The translations under genes were made by a program, and so were the position numbers. This document shows positions 9,817-17,553 of a stretch of 62,241 nucleotides of DNA, one piece after another. How positions within the stretch are numbered: the first letter of the stretch is position 1; each line of letters begins with the position of its first letter. The stretch spans positions 1 through 62,241 of the forward strand of contig JAGWOC010000010.1 of assembly GCA_028872875.1 (NCBI GenBank), read 5' to 3'. This stretch comes from Chloroflexota bacterium. Its GTDB lineage: Bacteria; Chloroflexota; Dehalococcoidia; DSTF01; JACRBR01. The notes beneath the pieces were generated by a model. The model saw nothing but the letters and a program-made list of their open reading frames with translations, did no database searches and was not told the DNA's origin.

Positions 9817-10242
9817 TCATTCGAACGGCAGGTCGTCCGGGTCCACGTGGCCCGCTGCCCCGGCCGCTGCCGTATCGTCGAAGCTCTCGAGCCGCGCCGC
9901 CGAACCGCCGGGCGCGCCGCCGAGGAAGAGCACCGTCTGCGCGACGACCTCGGTCTTGTAGCGCTTCTGGCCGTCCGGCCCCTCCCACGACCGCGTGTGC
10001 AGGCGCCCTTCGACGTACGCCTGGCGGCCCTTCTGGAGGAACTGGCTGCACAGCTCGGCCAGCTTGGTCCATGTGACGATGTCGAACCAGTCCGTCTCTT
10101 CCCGCCGCTCGCCGTCCGCACCGGTGAACGTCCGGTTGCAGGCGAGCGAGAAGGTGGTGACCGCGCTGCCGTTGGCGGTGTACCGCATCTCGGGATCCTT
10201 CCCCACGTTGCCGATGAGCATGACCTTGTTCAAACCCGCCAT
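9817..10242 (-). CDS. ssb: Single-stranded DNA-binding protein
   Basis: This 141-residue OB-fold protein binds single-stranded DNA in replication and repair. It starts MAGLNKVMLIGNVGKDPEMR, continues with DWFDIVTWTKLAELCSQFL and YVEGRLHTRSW, and ends with the acidic tip DPDDLPFE, the tail that recruits partner proteins. The linker between core and tail is unusually short, about 25 residues. It lies between rpsF and rpsR as in most bacteria, and a GAGGGAG site precedes the ATG. Confidence 0.96.
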   Translation of the reverse strand: MAGLNKVMLIGNVGKDPEMRYTANGSAVTTFSLACNRTFTGADGERREETDWFDIVTWTKLAELCSQFLQKGRQAYVEGRLHTRSWEGPDGQKRYKTEVVAQTVLFLGGAPGGSAARLESFDDTAAAGAAGHVDPDDLPFE

Positions 10243-10285
10243 CTGAACTCCCTCTCGTCGTTACGCGGGTCCCCCGCCCGGGCGC

Positions 10286-10576
10286 TCAGTCTTCGTCCGT
10301 GCGGATCAGCAGATGCCGCACGATGTCGTCCGAGATCGCGAACCCACCCTCGAGCTCGTGGGTGCGGTCAGGATCGAGCCGCATCTGCGTCAGCACGTAG
10401 TTGCCCTCGGTGTAGCGGCCGATCGGGTAGGCCAGCTTGCGCCGCCCCCAGGGTGTCACCTCGACGACCTCGCCGCCGCGGCTTGTGACCGCCGACGTCA
10501 CGCGCTCGATGGCCGCCGGCACGTCTTCCTCCGCGATATCGGGGTTCATCACCACGACCAGTTCGTATTCGTGCAA
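10286..10576 (-). CDS. rpsF: 30S ribosomal protein bS6 (TTG start)
   Basis: The mature sequence HEYELVVVMNPDIAEEDV to LIRTDED is a normal-length bS6 of 96 residues, with GRRKLAYPIGRYTEGNYVL as the family core. I chose a TTG start at 10576 because GGGAGGTGA lies 5 bases before it (GGAGG-TGACC-TTG). The only in-frame ATG, at 10627, would add 17 residues unlike bS6 and has no ribosome site. It is the first gene of rpsF-ssb-rpsR, behind the promoter at 10689-10717. Confidence 0.93.
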   Translation of the reverse strand: MHEYELVVVMNPDIAEEDVPAAIERVTSAVTSRGGEVVEVTPWGRRKLAYPIGRYTEGNYVLTQMRLDPDRTHELEGGFAISDDIVRHLLIRTDED

Positions 10577-10688
10577 GGTCACCTCCCGACCCGGCGTCAA
10601 ATGAAATCGCCCGTGCCCTCCGGGCATCCGCTCGGAGGCCGGGCTCTCGAAGCTGCATCAACGCGGCCGAAGGTTCGACAGCGGAAGA

Positions 10689-10717
10689 AGTATAGGAATT
10701 GCCCCTCCGCAAGTCAA
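10689..10717 (-). promoter_or_regulatory. Sigma70-type promoter for rpsF-ssb-rpsR
   Basis: On the minus strand TTGACT (-35) is followed after exactly 17 bases by TATACT (-10). The -10 lies about 112 bases before the rpsF start. It is the best promoter match in the window, and it fits the strong expression expected of a ribosomal protein operon. The roughly 105-base leader could hold bS6:bS18-type feedback, but I cannot identify a structure. Confidence 0.75.
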
Positions 10718-10760
10718 CGCGTCCACGGGGCGGATTCCCGCCGGCCCTGCCCGGCCCCCG

Positions 10761-11432
10761 TTACGACGGCAGGACGTAGAAGGCGATGATCGAGAAGTGG
10801 ATCAGTCCGCCGGCGACGACGAGCAGGTGGAACACCTCGTGGTAGCCGAAGACGCGCGGGAACGGGTCCGGCCGCTGCGCACCGTAGACCAGCGCCCCGA
10901 CCGAGTACAGCACGCCGCCGGCGACGAGGAGGAGCAGCGGCGCCAGCGCGAGCGCCGAGGCAATCGGCGCCACCGCGACGACTGCCACCCAGCCGACGGC
11001 CAGGTAGAGGGATACGCTCAGCCAGCGCGGCGCCGACGGCCAGGCGATCTTGAGCAGCATGCCGGCGGCCGCGAGGCCCCACACCACGCTCAGGATCGAG
11101 ATGCCCCAGGCGTTGTTGAGGACGAGCAGGGAGAACGGCGTGTACGTGCCCGCGATCAGCGCGAAGATCATCGCGTGGTCGAGACGCTTGACGACGCCGC
11201 GAAGCGCGCGCGGCCACGGCGCCAGGTGGTAGCCGGCGCTGACGCCGTAGCAGGCGATCAGGCTCGCGCCAAAGACCGCCGCGGCGACGTAGGCGCGCGG
11301 CGAGCGCGCCAGCAGCAGCATGACGGCGAGCCCGAACGGCGCGGCTATCGCCGCCGCAAGGTGAAACGTGCCGCGCAGCAGCGGCTTCGGCGGCTCGACG
11401 GCGAGCGCGCCGGCCCGCGTCTCCCCGCTCAT
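10761..11432 (-). CDS. Hemolysin III / PAQR-type membrane protein
   Basis: The 223-residue protein has about seven hydrophobic segments. It carries the family histidines in SAGYHLAPWP (about residue 67) and GYHEVFHLLVVAGGLIHF near the C-terminus, plus RLDHAMIFALIAGTYTPF. These mark the YqfA/hemolysin III branch of PAQR proteins, putative metal-dependent membrane hydrolases; the hemolysin name is historical. The ATG at 11432 overlaps the stop of the preceding small gene (ATGA). It is the last gene of a run starting with a TetR regulator. Confidence 0.88.
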   Translation of the reverse strand: MSGETRAGALAVEPPKPLLRGTFHLAAAIAAPFGLAVMLLLARSPRAYVAAAVFGASLIACYGVSAGYHLAPWPRALRGVVKRLDHAMIFALIAGTYTPFSLLVLNNAWGISILSVVWGLAAAGMLLKIAWPSAPRWLSVSLYLAVGWVAVVAVAPIASALALAPLLLLVAGGVLYSVGALVYGAQRPDPFPRVFGYHEVFHLLVVAGGLIHFSIIAFYVLPS

Positions 11433-11779
11433 TGGCCGCCCTGCTTCTTCCCGGCCGTGCGCGTGCGCGGGATCGACTGCATCCATGCCTGCACGATGGC
11501 CTCCGGGCGCATGCCGAGCAGCGCATCGGACCAGGCGGCGTAGCGCCGTGCCGTGCCGCTGCCCATCCGCATCAGCTCGACCTGCGCCCGCAGCGATTCG
11601 GCGCGCGCGCCGAGGAACTCGCCCAGCGCGAGCATGGCGCGGCTCTCCTGCTTCCACACCTCCTGGTACTTCTCGACGAAGGCGATCATCTCGTCCGTGA
11701 CGTCGAGCAGGTCGCCGAAGCGCGGGATGGCGCTCAACGGCGACCGCGCGCGGGACTTGCGGGCGCGCTCCTCGGGCAT
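11429..11779 (-). CDS. Small helical protein of unknown function
   Basis: This 116-residue protein has a basic N-terminus, a central helical region at about residues 25-85 (EMIAFVEKYQEVWKQESRAM) and a basic C-terminus (RTRTAGKKQGGQ). It has no signal, membrane segment or known motif. The ATG at 11779 is chosen because GGAGGAG lies 6 bases before it; the upstream in-frame GTG would sit inside that site. It overlaps the hemolysin-III gene by 4 bases. The amphipathic, weakly acidic core is somewhat phasin-like, but I would not name it. Confidence 0.7.
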   Translation of the reverse strand: MPEERARKSRARSPLSAIPRFGDLLDVTDEMIAFVEKYQEVWKQESRAMLALGEFLGARAESLRAQVELMRMGSGTARRYAAWSDALLGMRPEAIVQAWMQSIPRTRTAGKKQGGQ

Positions 11780-11874
11780 GTGCGACTCCTCCTCCACGGT
11801 GTGGACGTCTGCGGCGCCGCTCCGTTGCCGTCCTGCCGATGCTGGCGCGGCGCCGCGCGGCGGGCCGCAGCCGG

Positions 11875-12813
11875 CTACTCCGCGGCCGGTTCGTCCGCTG
11901 CCGGCTGTTCGAGCGCCTCCGCGCCGATCGTCGCGATGAACGGCAGGTTGCGGAACTTCTGGAAGTGGTCGAGCCCGTAGCCGACGACGAACGCGTCGGG
12001 CACCTCGAACCCCACGTAGTCGAGCCGCACATCGACGAGCCGCCGCACGCGCTTGTCGAGCAGGGCGCAGACGCGCAGGCTCGCCGGCTCCCGCGCTTCG
12101 AGCTGGAGTAGCAGGTGGTGCAGCGTCATCCCCGTGTCGACGATGTCCTCGACGATCAGCACGTCCCGGCCGGCGATGTTCTCCGTCAGGTCCTGGACGA
12201 TGCGGACGGCACCGCTGCGGTCGCCCTCGTACGACGAGATGGTCATGAAGTCGATGCTAAGCGGCAGCGAGAGGTGCCGCATCAGGTCGGCCATGAAGCA
12301 GGTGACGCCCTTGAGCACGCCAACGAGCAGCGGCTCCTTGCCGGCGTAGTCGCGCGTGATCTCCAGCCCCAGCTCGTTGACGCGCCGCTCGATCTCGCTG
12401 CCGGTGATCAGTACGTCGCGCAGGCCCATCACCTCCTGCTCGTGCGCCGCGCCGATGCCGTACTTGGCGAGCAGGCTCAGGTAATCGCGCTTGTGCAACA
12501 GCTTGATCCGCACGTCCGGATAGAGCGCTCGCAACCGGCGCAGCTTGCGGTGCTTGTCCGTCACCAGCCCCTGCTTCAGCGTCGTCAGCTCGATGTAGAG
12601 GCCGAGGTCGGTCAGGTAGAAGTCCGGTGAGAACGCCTCGATCACCCGTCCGTCGTCGCTGCGTCTGAGCGGGAAGGTACGCGGCTCGTACTGCCAGCGC
12701 ACGTTGTAGAAGTCCAGCAGCCGCGCGAACTCCTCCTCGCTCTCGTGCGCGAACCTGGCATCTTCGATGCGGCTGGCGGAGGCGGGGCGGGCCTGGGCGA
12801 GCGGACGGCTCAT
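11875..12813 (-). CDS. hpt: Hypoxanthine phosphoribosyltransferase fused to an N-terminal nuclease-like domain
   Basis: Residues about 130-300 of this 312-residue protein are a full HPRT: LVGVLKGVTCFMADLMRHL, the flexible loop SSYEGDRSGAVRIVQDL and the PRPP-binding motif VLIVEDIVDTGMT. It makes IMP or GMP from hypoxanthine or guanine and PRPP. The first 125 residues are extra. They read like a PD-(D/E)XK fold: YEPRTFPL, then SPDFYLTDLGLYIELTTLK (Pro63-Asp64, Glu75), then a basic helix DKHRKLRRLRALYP. The usual Lys of E-x-K is Thr77, so catalysis is uncertain. Ordinary HPRT is about 175-185 residues. The gene follows the TetR regulator by 7 bases. Confidence 0.88.
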   Translation of the reverse strand: MSRPLAQARPASASRIEDARFAHESEEEFARLLDFYNVRWQYEPRTFPLRRSDDGRVIEAFSPDFYLTDLGLYIELTTLKQGLVTDKHRKLRRLRALYPDVRIKLLHKRDYLSLLAKYGIGAAHEQEVMGLRDVLITGSEIERRVNELGLEITRDYAGKEPLLVGVLKGVTCFMADLMRHLSLPLSIDFMTISSYEGDRSGAVRIVQDLTENIAGRDVLIVEDIVDTGMTLHHLLLQLEAREPASLRVCALLDKRVRRLVDVRLDYVGFEVPDAFVVGYGLDHFQKFRNLPFIATIGAEALEQPAADEPAAE

Positions 12814-12820
12814 GTCGCTC

Positions 12821-13495
12821 CTACACGGCGATGCCGTTGACGATGTGACGCATCGCGATCTCGATGTGGCGGGTGAGATCGGGGGGCACGGCGCCGTCTG
12901 CCGGCGGCTCGGCGGGCGACATCATGCAGTCGGCGAAGGCACCGACGACCGTCATGACGAGTTGCTTGGCCAGCTCGTCGGCGTCGTCGCTGGAGAGCGC
13001 GCCGCGGTCCATGTAGTGCTTCAGCATGCGCGCTTCCGCCCGCGTCCAGCGGGTGACGAGCATCCGGTACTCCTCCATCGCCACGGGGTCTTCGGCGATG
13101 GCCTGGACCAGCAGTACCTTCATCAGGTCGCGGTTGGCGTACATCAGCGCCAGCGCGCTCGCGGCGATGCCGGAGATGGCCTCCAGCGGCCCGATCGTCA
13201 GCTCGTGCATCTCGGCGCGTTCCAGCCCTTCGATGGCCGAGGTGAAGCCGCGCTCCTCAATCAGCGCTTCGAGTAGGTCTCGCTTGGACTCAAAGTGGTA
13301 GTAGATCGCGGCGTCCGTGATCCCCGCGGCCTGGGCGATGTCACGGACGCTCGTCCTCGCGAACCCCTTCTCGGAGAAGAGCTTGAGCGCGGCGTCGAGA
13401 ATCTGCGTGCGCGTGAGCGGGCCGCGGCGCAGCTTCCGCGTGCGCCTGGCGGTTGGCGGCAGGGAGTCCCTGGCAGCGGTCGTCGTTCCGTCCAT
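12821..13495 (-). CDS. TetR/AcrR-family transcriptional regulator
   Basis: The 224-residue protein has a typical N-terminal TetR helix-turn-helix at about residues 28-75: ILDAALKLFSEKGFARTSVR, then DIAQAAGITDAAIYYHFESK. The C-terminal ligand domain is not similar to anything I can name. The ATG at 13495 follows AAAGGAG by 5 bases. It is the first gene of a probable operon with hpt, so it may regulate that run and itself, but no operator palindrome was identified. The ligand is unknown. Confidence 0.92.
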   Translation of the reverse strand: MDGTTTAARDSLPPTARRTRKLRRGPLTRTQILDAALKLFSEKGFARTSVRDIAQAAGITDAAIYYHFESKRDLLEALIEERGFTSAIEGLERAEMHELTIGPLEAISGIAASALALMYANRDLMKVLLVQAIAEDPVAMEEYRMLVTRWTRAEARMLKHYMDRGALSSDDADELAKQLVMTVVGAFADCMMSPAEPPADGAVPPDLTRHIEIAMRHIVNGIAV

Positions 13496-13631
13496 CGTGC
13501 TCCTTTGACGACTCAAGCGTAGGGCAGACTCCGCCATGCTGTCAAACTGCTCATCGGCATATCTCGTTGCCGCGAGGGTCGGGGCGCAGCGACCGCGGTC
13601 CCGGCGCGCCTGCCGCGAGGGGAGCCTGCCT

Positions 13632-15038
13632 CTATCGCGGGTCGACCGGCGTGAACACGCCGACACGCGCCTCGACGGCCTCCGCCGCGTCGAGGCAGAC
13701 GTCCTCGCGGTAGGCACGCCCGATGAGCTGCACGCCCTGCGGCAGCCCATCGGCGACGCCGACGGGGATGGCCACGGAGGGTAGGCCCAGCAGGTTCACC
13801 AGCCCGCACAGGCGGAAGTCGCGGATGATCGTCGCGACCTCCGTCGCACCCGCGACGTCGAAGCCGACCGGGAACGGCGGCGAGGTCACCACCGGCCCGA
13901 GCACGAGGGGATAGCGGTCCATGAACAGGCTCCACGCCCGCGCGAGCGCGCTCCGCCGGACGAACGCGTTGACGTAGCCGGCATAGTCCAGCTCCGGAAC
14001 GACGGAGAACACGAGGTCGAGGAAGCGCACCGCGTCCGGCGAGGCGAACGCCTTCAGCAAGGGGTACAGGGACACCTTGAGGTCGGCCACGAGCATGCTG
14101 GCGAAGAGGTCCCGGCCCTCTGCCACCATGGGCGGCTCCACCTCCTCGACGGCATAGCCCGCGTCCCTGAGGGCACCGGCCGCGATGCGCACCGCCGCGG
14201 CGACGTCGGGATGCACCCCCTCGCCGGCCGGGTCGCTGGTCACCGCCACCCGCACGGGCGCTGCGAGCCGCGGCGATTCGAGCGGCGCCGGTACCCAGCG
14301 CGGGTCGCGGGCATCCGGGCCGGACATGCAGGACAGGGCGAGGCGCAGGTCGCGGGCGTGCCGGGCGAGCGGGCCCTGCACGGACATGAGCTGGACCGTC
14401 GCCGTCGTATCCTCGGGCGGGATCGCCGAGGCGGCGGCGACGCGCCCGTACGTCGTGCGGATTGCCGTGACGCCGTTGCACTGCGAGGGCCAGCGCAGCG
14501 AGCCGCCGAGGTCGCCGCCCATGCCGAGCGGGCTCATACCGGTGGCGAGCGCGACAGCCTCGCCGCCGCTCGATCCTCCGGGCGTGCGCGTCGCGTCCCA
14601 GGGGTTCTTCGTCGCGCCGCGCAGGGCGTTGTCGGTGTGGTAACGCAGGCCGACGTCCGGCATGTTCGTGCGCGCCATGACGATGGCGCCCGCGGCCCTG
14701 AGTTGCGCGATGTGCGGGGCGTCGACCGCCGGCACGGCATCCTTCAGCGCCACGACGCCCTGCGTCGTCGCGGACCCGGCGACGTCGACGTTCTCCTTCA
14801 CGGTGATCGGCACGCCGTGCAGCGGGCCAAGGTCGCCGCCGGCGGCGAGCGCGGCGTCGGCCTGGTCCGCTGCCGCCAGCGCCTGCTCGGCGAGGACGAC
14901 GGTAACGGCGTTGACGGCCGGGTTGACCGCCTCGATGCGCGCGAGATGCGCGGCGACCACCTCGCGGCTCGATACCCGCTTCGCCCGGATCGCCTCCGCG
15001 AGGGCGGAAGCCCCCAGGCGCCACAGCTCCGTTTCCAT
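13632..15038 (-). CDS. Amidase (amidase signature family)
   Basis: This 468-residue enzyme carries the amidase signature Ser-cisSer-Lys triad. The lysine is in PITVKENVDVAG (about residue 82), the cis-serine region is GGSSGGEAVALA, and the nucleophile is in GGDLGGSLRWPSQCNG. The family consensus there is GSDxGGSxRxPA, so the first Ser is Gly here, though the nucleophilic Ser in GGS is kept. The substrate is not predictable and it lacks GatA-type context, so it is not assigned to tRNA amidation. The ATG at 15038 follows AAGGAGG by 7 bases. It is divergent from the mutase gene. Confidence 0.9.
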   Translation of the reverse strand: METELWRLGASALAEAIRAKRVSSREVVAAHLARIEAVNPAVNAVTVVLAEQALAAADQADAALAAGGDLGPLHGVPITVKENVDVAGSATTQGVVALKDAVPAVDAPHIAQLRAAGAIVMARTNMPDVGLRYHTDNALRGATKNPWDATRTPGGSSGGEAVALATGMSPLGMGGDLGGSLRWPSQCNGVTAIRTTYGRVAAASAIPPEDTTATVQLMSVQGPLARHARDLRLALSCMSGPDARDPRWVPAPLESPRLAAPVRVAVTSDPAGEGVHPDVAAAVRIAAGALRDAGYAVEEVEPPMVAEGRDLFASMLVADLKVSLYPLLKAFASPDAVRFLDLVFSVVPELDYAGYVNAFVRRSALARAWSLFMDRYPLVLGPVVTSPPFPVGFDVAGATEVATIIRDFRLCGLVNLLGLPSVAIPVGVADGLPQGVQLIGRAYREDVCLDAAEAVEARVGVFTPVDPR

Positions 15039-15158
15039 CGGTCGCCTCCTTGTCAGCCTGGACGTGTCCGGGCGCCATGATAGCGGCTGCTGGCTGCCAT
15101 CGTCAGGGCCGCATGGACGGAGGCAGAGGGCGAGGTGCGCCGGGGCGGCGGCTTGGGA

Positions 15159-15164
15159 TACCAT
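15159..15164 (+). promoter_or_regulatory. Candidate -10 hexamer (TACCAT) for the mutase gene
   Basis: TACCAT ends 9 bases before the ATG at 15174, with no Shine-Dalgarno sequence between. This spacing would give a leaderless or nearly leaderless mRNA. Motif match only. Confidence 0.3.
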
Positions 15165-15173
15165 TCCGGCACC

Positions 15174-16859
15174 ATGACCAGCACCAACGGCCACACGGAC
15201 CCCGGCGAGCTGCGGGCCGCGCTCGCGCGCTGGGAGCAGGGCACGCTGCGCAAGGCGCTCGACCGCGGCGGTGAGCGGCAGGCGCGCTTCGCGACGACGT
15301 CGACCGAAACACGGCGGCTCTACACCCCGCTCGACGCCGCCGGCGTGGACTACGACCGCGACCTCGGTCTCCCGGGCGAGTATCCGTACACGCGCGGCGT
15401 CCAGCCGACGATGTACCGTGGCCGCCTCTGGACGATGCGGCAGTACGCCGGCTTCGGCACGGCGACCGAGTCGAACGAGCGCTTCAAGTTCTTGCTCTCG
15501 CAAGGGCAGACCGGCCTTTCCGTCGCCTTCGACCTGCCGACCCAGATCGGCATGGATTCCGACGACCCGGACGCCGAGGCCGAGATCGGCCAGGTCGGCG
15601 TCGCCATCGACTCGCTGGCCGACATGGAGGAGATGTTCGCCGGCATCCCGCTGGACCGCGTGTCGACGTCGATGACCATCAACGCCCCCGCGTCCGTGCT
15701 GGTGGCGATGTACATGGTCGTGGCGGAGAAGCAGGGCGTGCCCTCGGGCGACATCATGGGTACCGCGCAGAACGACGTGCTGAAGGAGTACGTCGCCCGC
15801 GGCACCTACATCTACCCGCCGCGTGCCTCGCTCCGGCTCGCCGCCGATCTCATCACCTACTGCGCGCGTTACGCCCCGAAGTTCAACAGCATCTCGGTCA
15901 GCGGCTACCACATCCGCGACGCCGGCGCGACCGCCGCGCAGGAGATCGGCTTCGCCTTCGGCAACGCGATCGCGTACCTCGAGGCGTGCCAGCGGGCGGG
16001 CGTCGGCATCGACGAGGTGGCGCCGCGCATCTCCTGGATCTTCAACACGCACAACAACTTCTTCGAGGAGGTCGCCAAGTACCGCGCGCTGCGCCGCATG
16101 TGGGCGAGGCTGCTGCGCGGCCGCTTCGGCGCGCAGGATCCGGCGTCGTGGAAGCTGCGCACGCACGTCCAGACCGGCGGTGCGACGCTGACGGCGCAGC
16201 AGCCGGAGAACAACATCGTCCGCGCCTCGCTGCAGGCGCTCGCCTCCGTGCTCGGCGGCGTCCAGTCGATGGCCCTCTCCTGCTACGACGAGGCGCTCGC
16301 CATCCCCACCGAGGACGCCCAGCGCATCGCCCTGCGGACGCAGCAGATCATCGCCCACGAGACGGGGGTCACCGACACTGCTGACCCGCTCGGTGGCTCC
16401 TACTACGTCGAATCGCTGACGGACGAGATCGAGCGCAAGGCGCAGGAGTACATCGACCGCGTCGAGGATCTGGGGGGCGCCGTCGCGGCGATCGAGGCCG
16501 GCTACGTGCAGGCGGAGATCCAGGAGGCCGCCGTGCGCCAGCAGCGAGAGGTCGAATCGGGCGAGCGCGTCGTCGTCGGCGTCAACAAGTTCCGGAGCGA
16601 CGAAGGGCGCGAGCCGACGATCTTTCGCGTCAACACCGAGGTCGCGCGCGGCCAGGTCGAGCGCCTGCGCCGCGTCCGCGCCGGCCGCGACGCGGCTGTG
16701 GCCGCGACGGCGCTGCGGCGCCTCAACGACGCGGCGCACGGCGACCAGAACCTCATGCCGGCGATCCTCGAAGCCGTGCGCGCCTACGCCACCCTGGGCG
16801 AGATCTGCGGCGAGCTCCGCCAGACGTGGGGCGAGTACCGCCCGCCGACGGTGGTGTAG
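15174..16859 (+). CDS. mcmA1: Methylmalonyl-CoA mutase, large (catalytic) subunit without B12 domain
   Basis: The 561-residue protein is the TIM-barrel half of the B12 enzyme that interconverts methylmalonyl-CoA and succinyl-CoA. Tyr81 in PTMYRGRLWTMRQYAGF and Arg221 in YIYPPRASLR match the residues that select methylmalonyl-CoA (Tyr89 and Arg207 in the Propionibacterium enzyme), whereas isobutyryl-CoA mutases have Phe and Gln. His246 in SGYHIRDAG matches the catalytic His244. The C-terminal cobalamin domain (DxHxxG) is absent, so a separate small subunit must be encoded elsewhere. A diverged copy of its 3' end follows at 17392-17451, beyond hicAB. An upstream in-frame start at 15135 would add 13 residues. 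Confidence 0.93.
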   Translation: MTSTNGHTDPGELRAALARWEQGTLRKALDRGGERQARFATTSTETRRLYTPLDAAGVDYDRDLGLPGEYPYTRGVQPTMYRGRLWTMRQYAGFGTATESNERFKFLLSQGQTGLSVAFDLPTQIGMDSDDPDAEAEIGQVGVAIDSLADMEEMFAGIPLDRVSTSMTINAPASVLVAMYMVVAEKQGVPSGDIMGTAQNDVLKEYVARGTYIYPPRASLRLAADLITYCARYAPKFNSISVSGYHIRDAGATAAQEIGFAFGNAIAYLEACQRAGVGIDEVAPRISWIFNTHNNFFEEVAKYRALRRMWARLLRGRFGAQDPASWKLRTHVQTGGATLTAQQPENNIVRASLQALASVLGGVQSMALSCYDEALAIPTEDAQRIALRTQQIIAHETGVTDTADPLGGSYYVESLTDEIERKAQEYIDRVEDLGGAVAAIEAGYVQAEIQEAAVRQQREVESGERVVVGVNKFRSDEGREPTIFRVNTEVARGQVERLRRVRAGRDAAVAATALRRLNDAAHGDQNLMPAILEAVRAYATLGEICGELRQTWGEYRPPTVV

Positions 16860-16894
16860 CGGTCGGTGGCCGCAGGTGTCGCGTTGAGGGCTGA

Positions 16895-16900
16895 TAGAAT
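16895..16900 (+). promoter_or_regulatory. Candidate -10 hexamer (TAGAAT) for hicAB
   Basis: TAGAAT lies within ctgataGAATGcGAG. This is similar to the sequence before the second module (ctgataTGATGtGAG at 22139-22153), suggesting that the two TA modules share a promoter type. Motif match only. Confidence 0.35.
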
Positions 16901-16911
16901 GCGAGGGACAT

Positions 16912-17136
16912 CTGAGCGGCAGGCAGCTTCGTGGCGTCAGCGGTGGTCGCGCGATTCGTGCGTTCGAGAAGGCGGGGTATCACGTGGCCCGCACACGAGG
17001 CAGCCATGTCATCCTTGAACATCCAGATCGGAAGCCGCTCGTGATCCCACGCCACGGAGCGGTGAAGCCAGGATTATTGCTGGCGCGCGTCAAGGACGCG
17101 GGCCTGACGCCGGAGGCTTTCGCAGAACTGCTATGA
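16912..17136 (+). CDS. hicA: HicA-like mRNA interferase toxin, start codon unclear
   Basis: The frame from about 16888 to TGA at 17134 encodes a HicA-type small dsRBD-like protein: GVSGGRAIRAFEKAGYHVAR, then TRGSHVILEHPDRKPLVIPR, then LARVKDAGLTPEAFAELL. The catalytic histidine of the family is in RGSHVI. There is no in-frame ATG, GTG or TTG between the upstream stop (16885) and the core fold; the first is a GTG in the middle of the domain at about 16984. I set the start at CTG 16912, which gives 74 residues, a normal HicA length. Either a CTG start is used or the start has decayed. It is 7 bases before hicB. Base composition is less GC-rich than neighbouring genes. Confidence 0.7.
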   Translation: MSGRQLRGVSGGRAIRAFEKAGYHVARTRGSHVILEHPDRKPLVIPRHGAVKPGLLLARVKDAGLTPEAFAELL

Positions 17137-17143
17137 GGGACTG

Positions 17144-17368
17144 ATGTCCGACATCGAATACACGGTGATCGTGCACGAGGACGAAGACGGTGGCTTCTGG
17201 ACGGACGTCCCTGCGCTGCCGGGAACAGGGTCACAGGGCGACACCGTGGAAGAAGCCGTCCAGAACACGCGAGAAGCCGTCTCGCTCATGGTCGAGTACC
17301 TGCGCTCCCGTGGCGAGCCGATCCCGGCTCCGAAGGATCTCGTGGTGAAGATCACTGTCGCGGCGTGA
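17144..17368 (+). CDS. hicB: HicB-family antitoxin
   Basis: This 74-residue protein is a UPF0150/HicB fold: YTVIVHEDEDGGFWTDVPAL, then PGTGSQGDTVEEAVQNTREA. It neutralises HicA by blocking its active site. It lacks a clear C-terminal DNA-binding domain, so it is the short form, and autoregulation is uncertain. It follows hicA by 7 bases, preceded by GAGGGACTG as ribosome site, the common hicA-hicB order. Confidence 0.87.
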   Translation: MSDIEYTVIVHEDEDGGFWTDVPALPGTGSQGDTVEEAVQNTREAVSLMVEYLRSRGEPIPAPKDLVVKITVAA

Positions 17369-17391
17369 GCGCGCGACGGCGAGACTGCGCG

Positions 17392-17451
17392 TCGGCCATC
17401 GACGCCGCCCGCGCCTACGCCACACCGGGCGAGGTCTGCGGCGGATCCCGC
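17392..17451 (+). pseudogene. Diverged duplicate of the 3' end of the methylmalonyl-CoA mutase gene
   Basis: By hand alignment, about 48 of 60 bases match 16758-16820 of the mutase gene, with one 3-base gap. Read in the matching frame it gives SAIDAARAYATPGEVCGGSR against PAILEAVRAYATLGEICGEL in the intact protein. It lies directly after hicB and before the fabG promoter, so hicAB sits between the intact gene end and this relic. A parallel relic of lepA lies beside the second TA module. Confidence 0.7.
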
Positions 17452-17483
17452 GCGGACATTGACAGCGCCGGGCGCCCGCCCTG

Positions 17484-17511
17484 TTGCGACCCGCGGCCGA
17501 TCCGTTACAGT
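17484..17511 (+). promoter_or_regulatory. Probable promoter of fabG
   Basis: TTGCGA is followed after 16 bases by TACAGT, about 42 bases before the fabG ATG, which has its own GGGGAGGAG site. A TTGACA at 17459-17464 has no partner -10 at the right distance. Confidence 0.4.
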
Positions 17512-17553
17512 CTCCGCCGTTAGCGCGCCCGTGCGGCCAGGGGAGGAGATGAC

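Noticed and set aside
13632-16739. A single 1035-codon open frame on the minus strand spanning the amidase and the whole mutase gene
   Set aside because: Only the part from ATG 15038 matches amidases and has a ribosome site. The upstream part is antisense to the clearly coding mutase and is open because of the high GC and codon bias.
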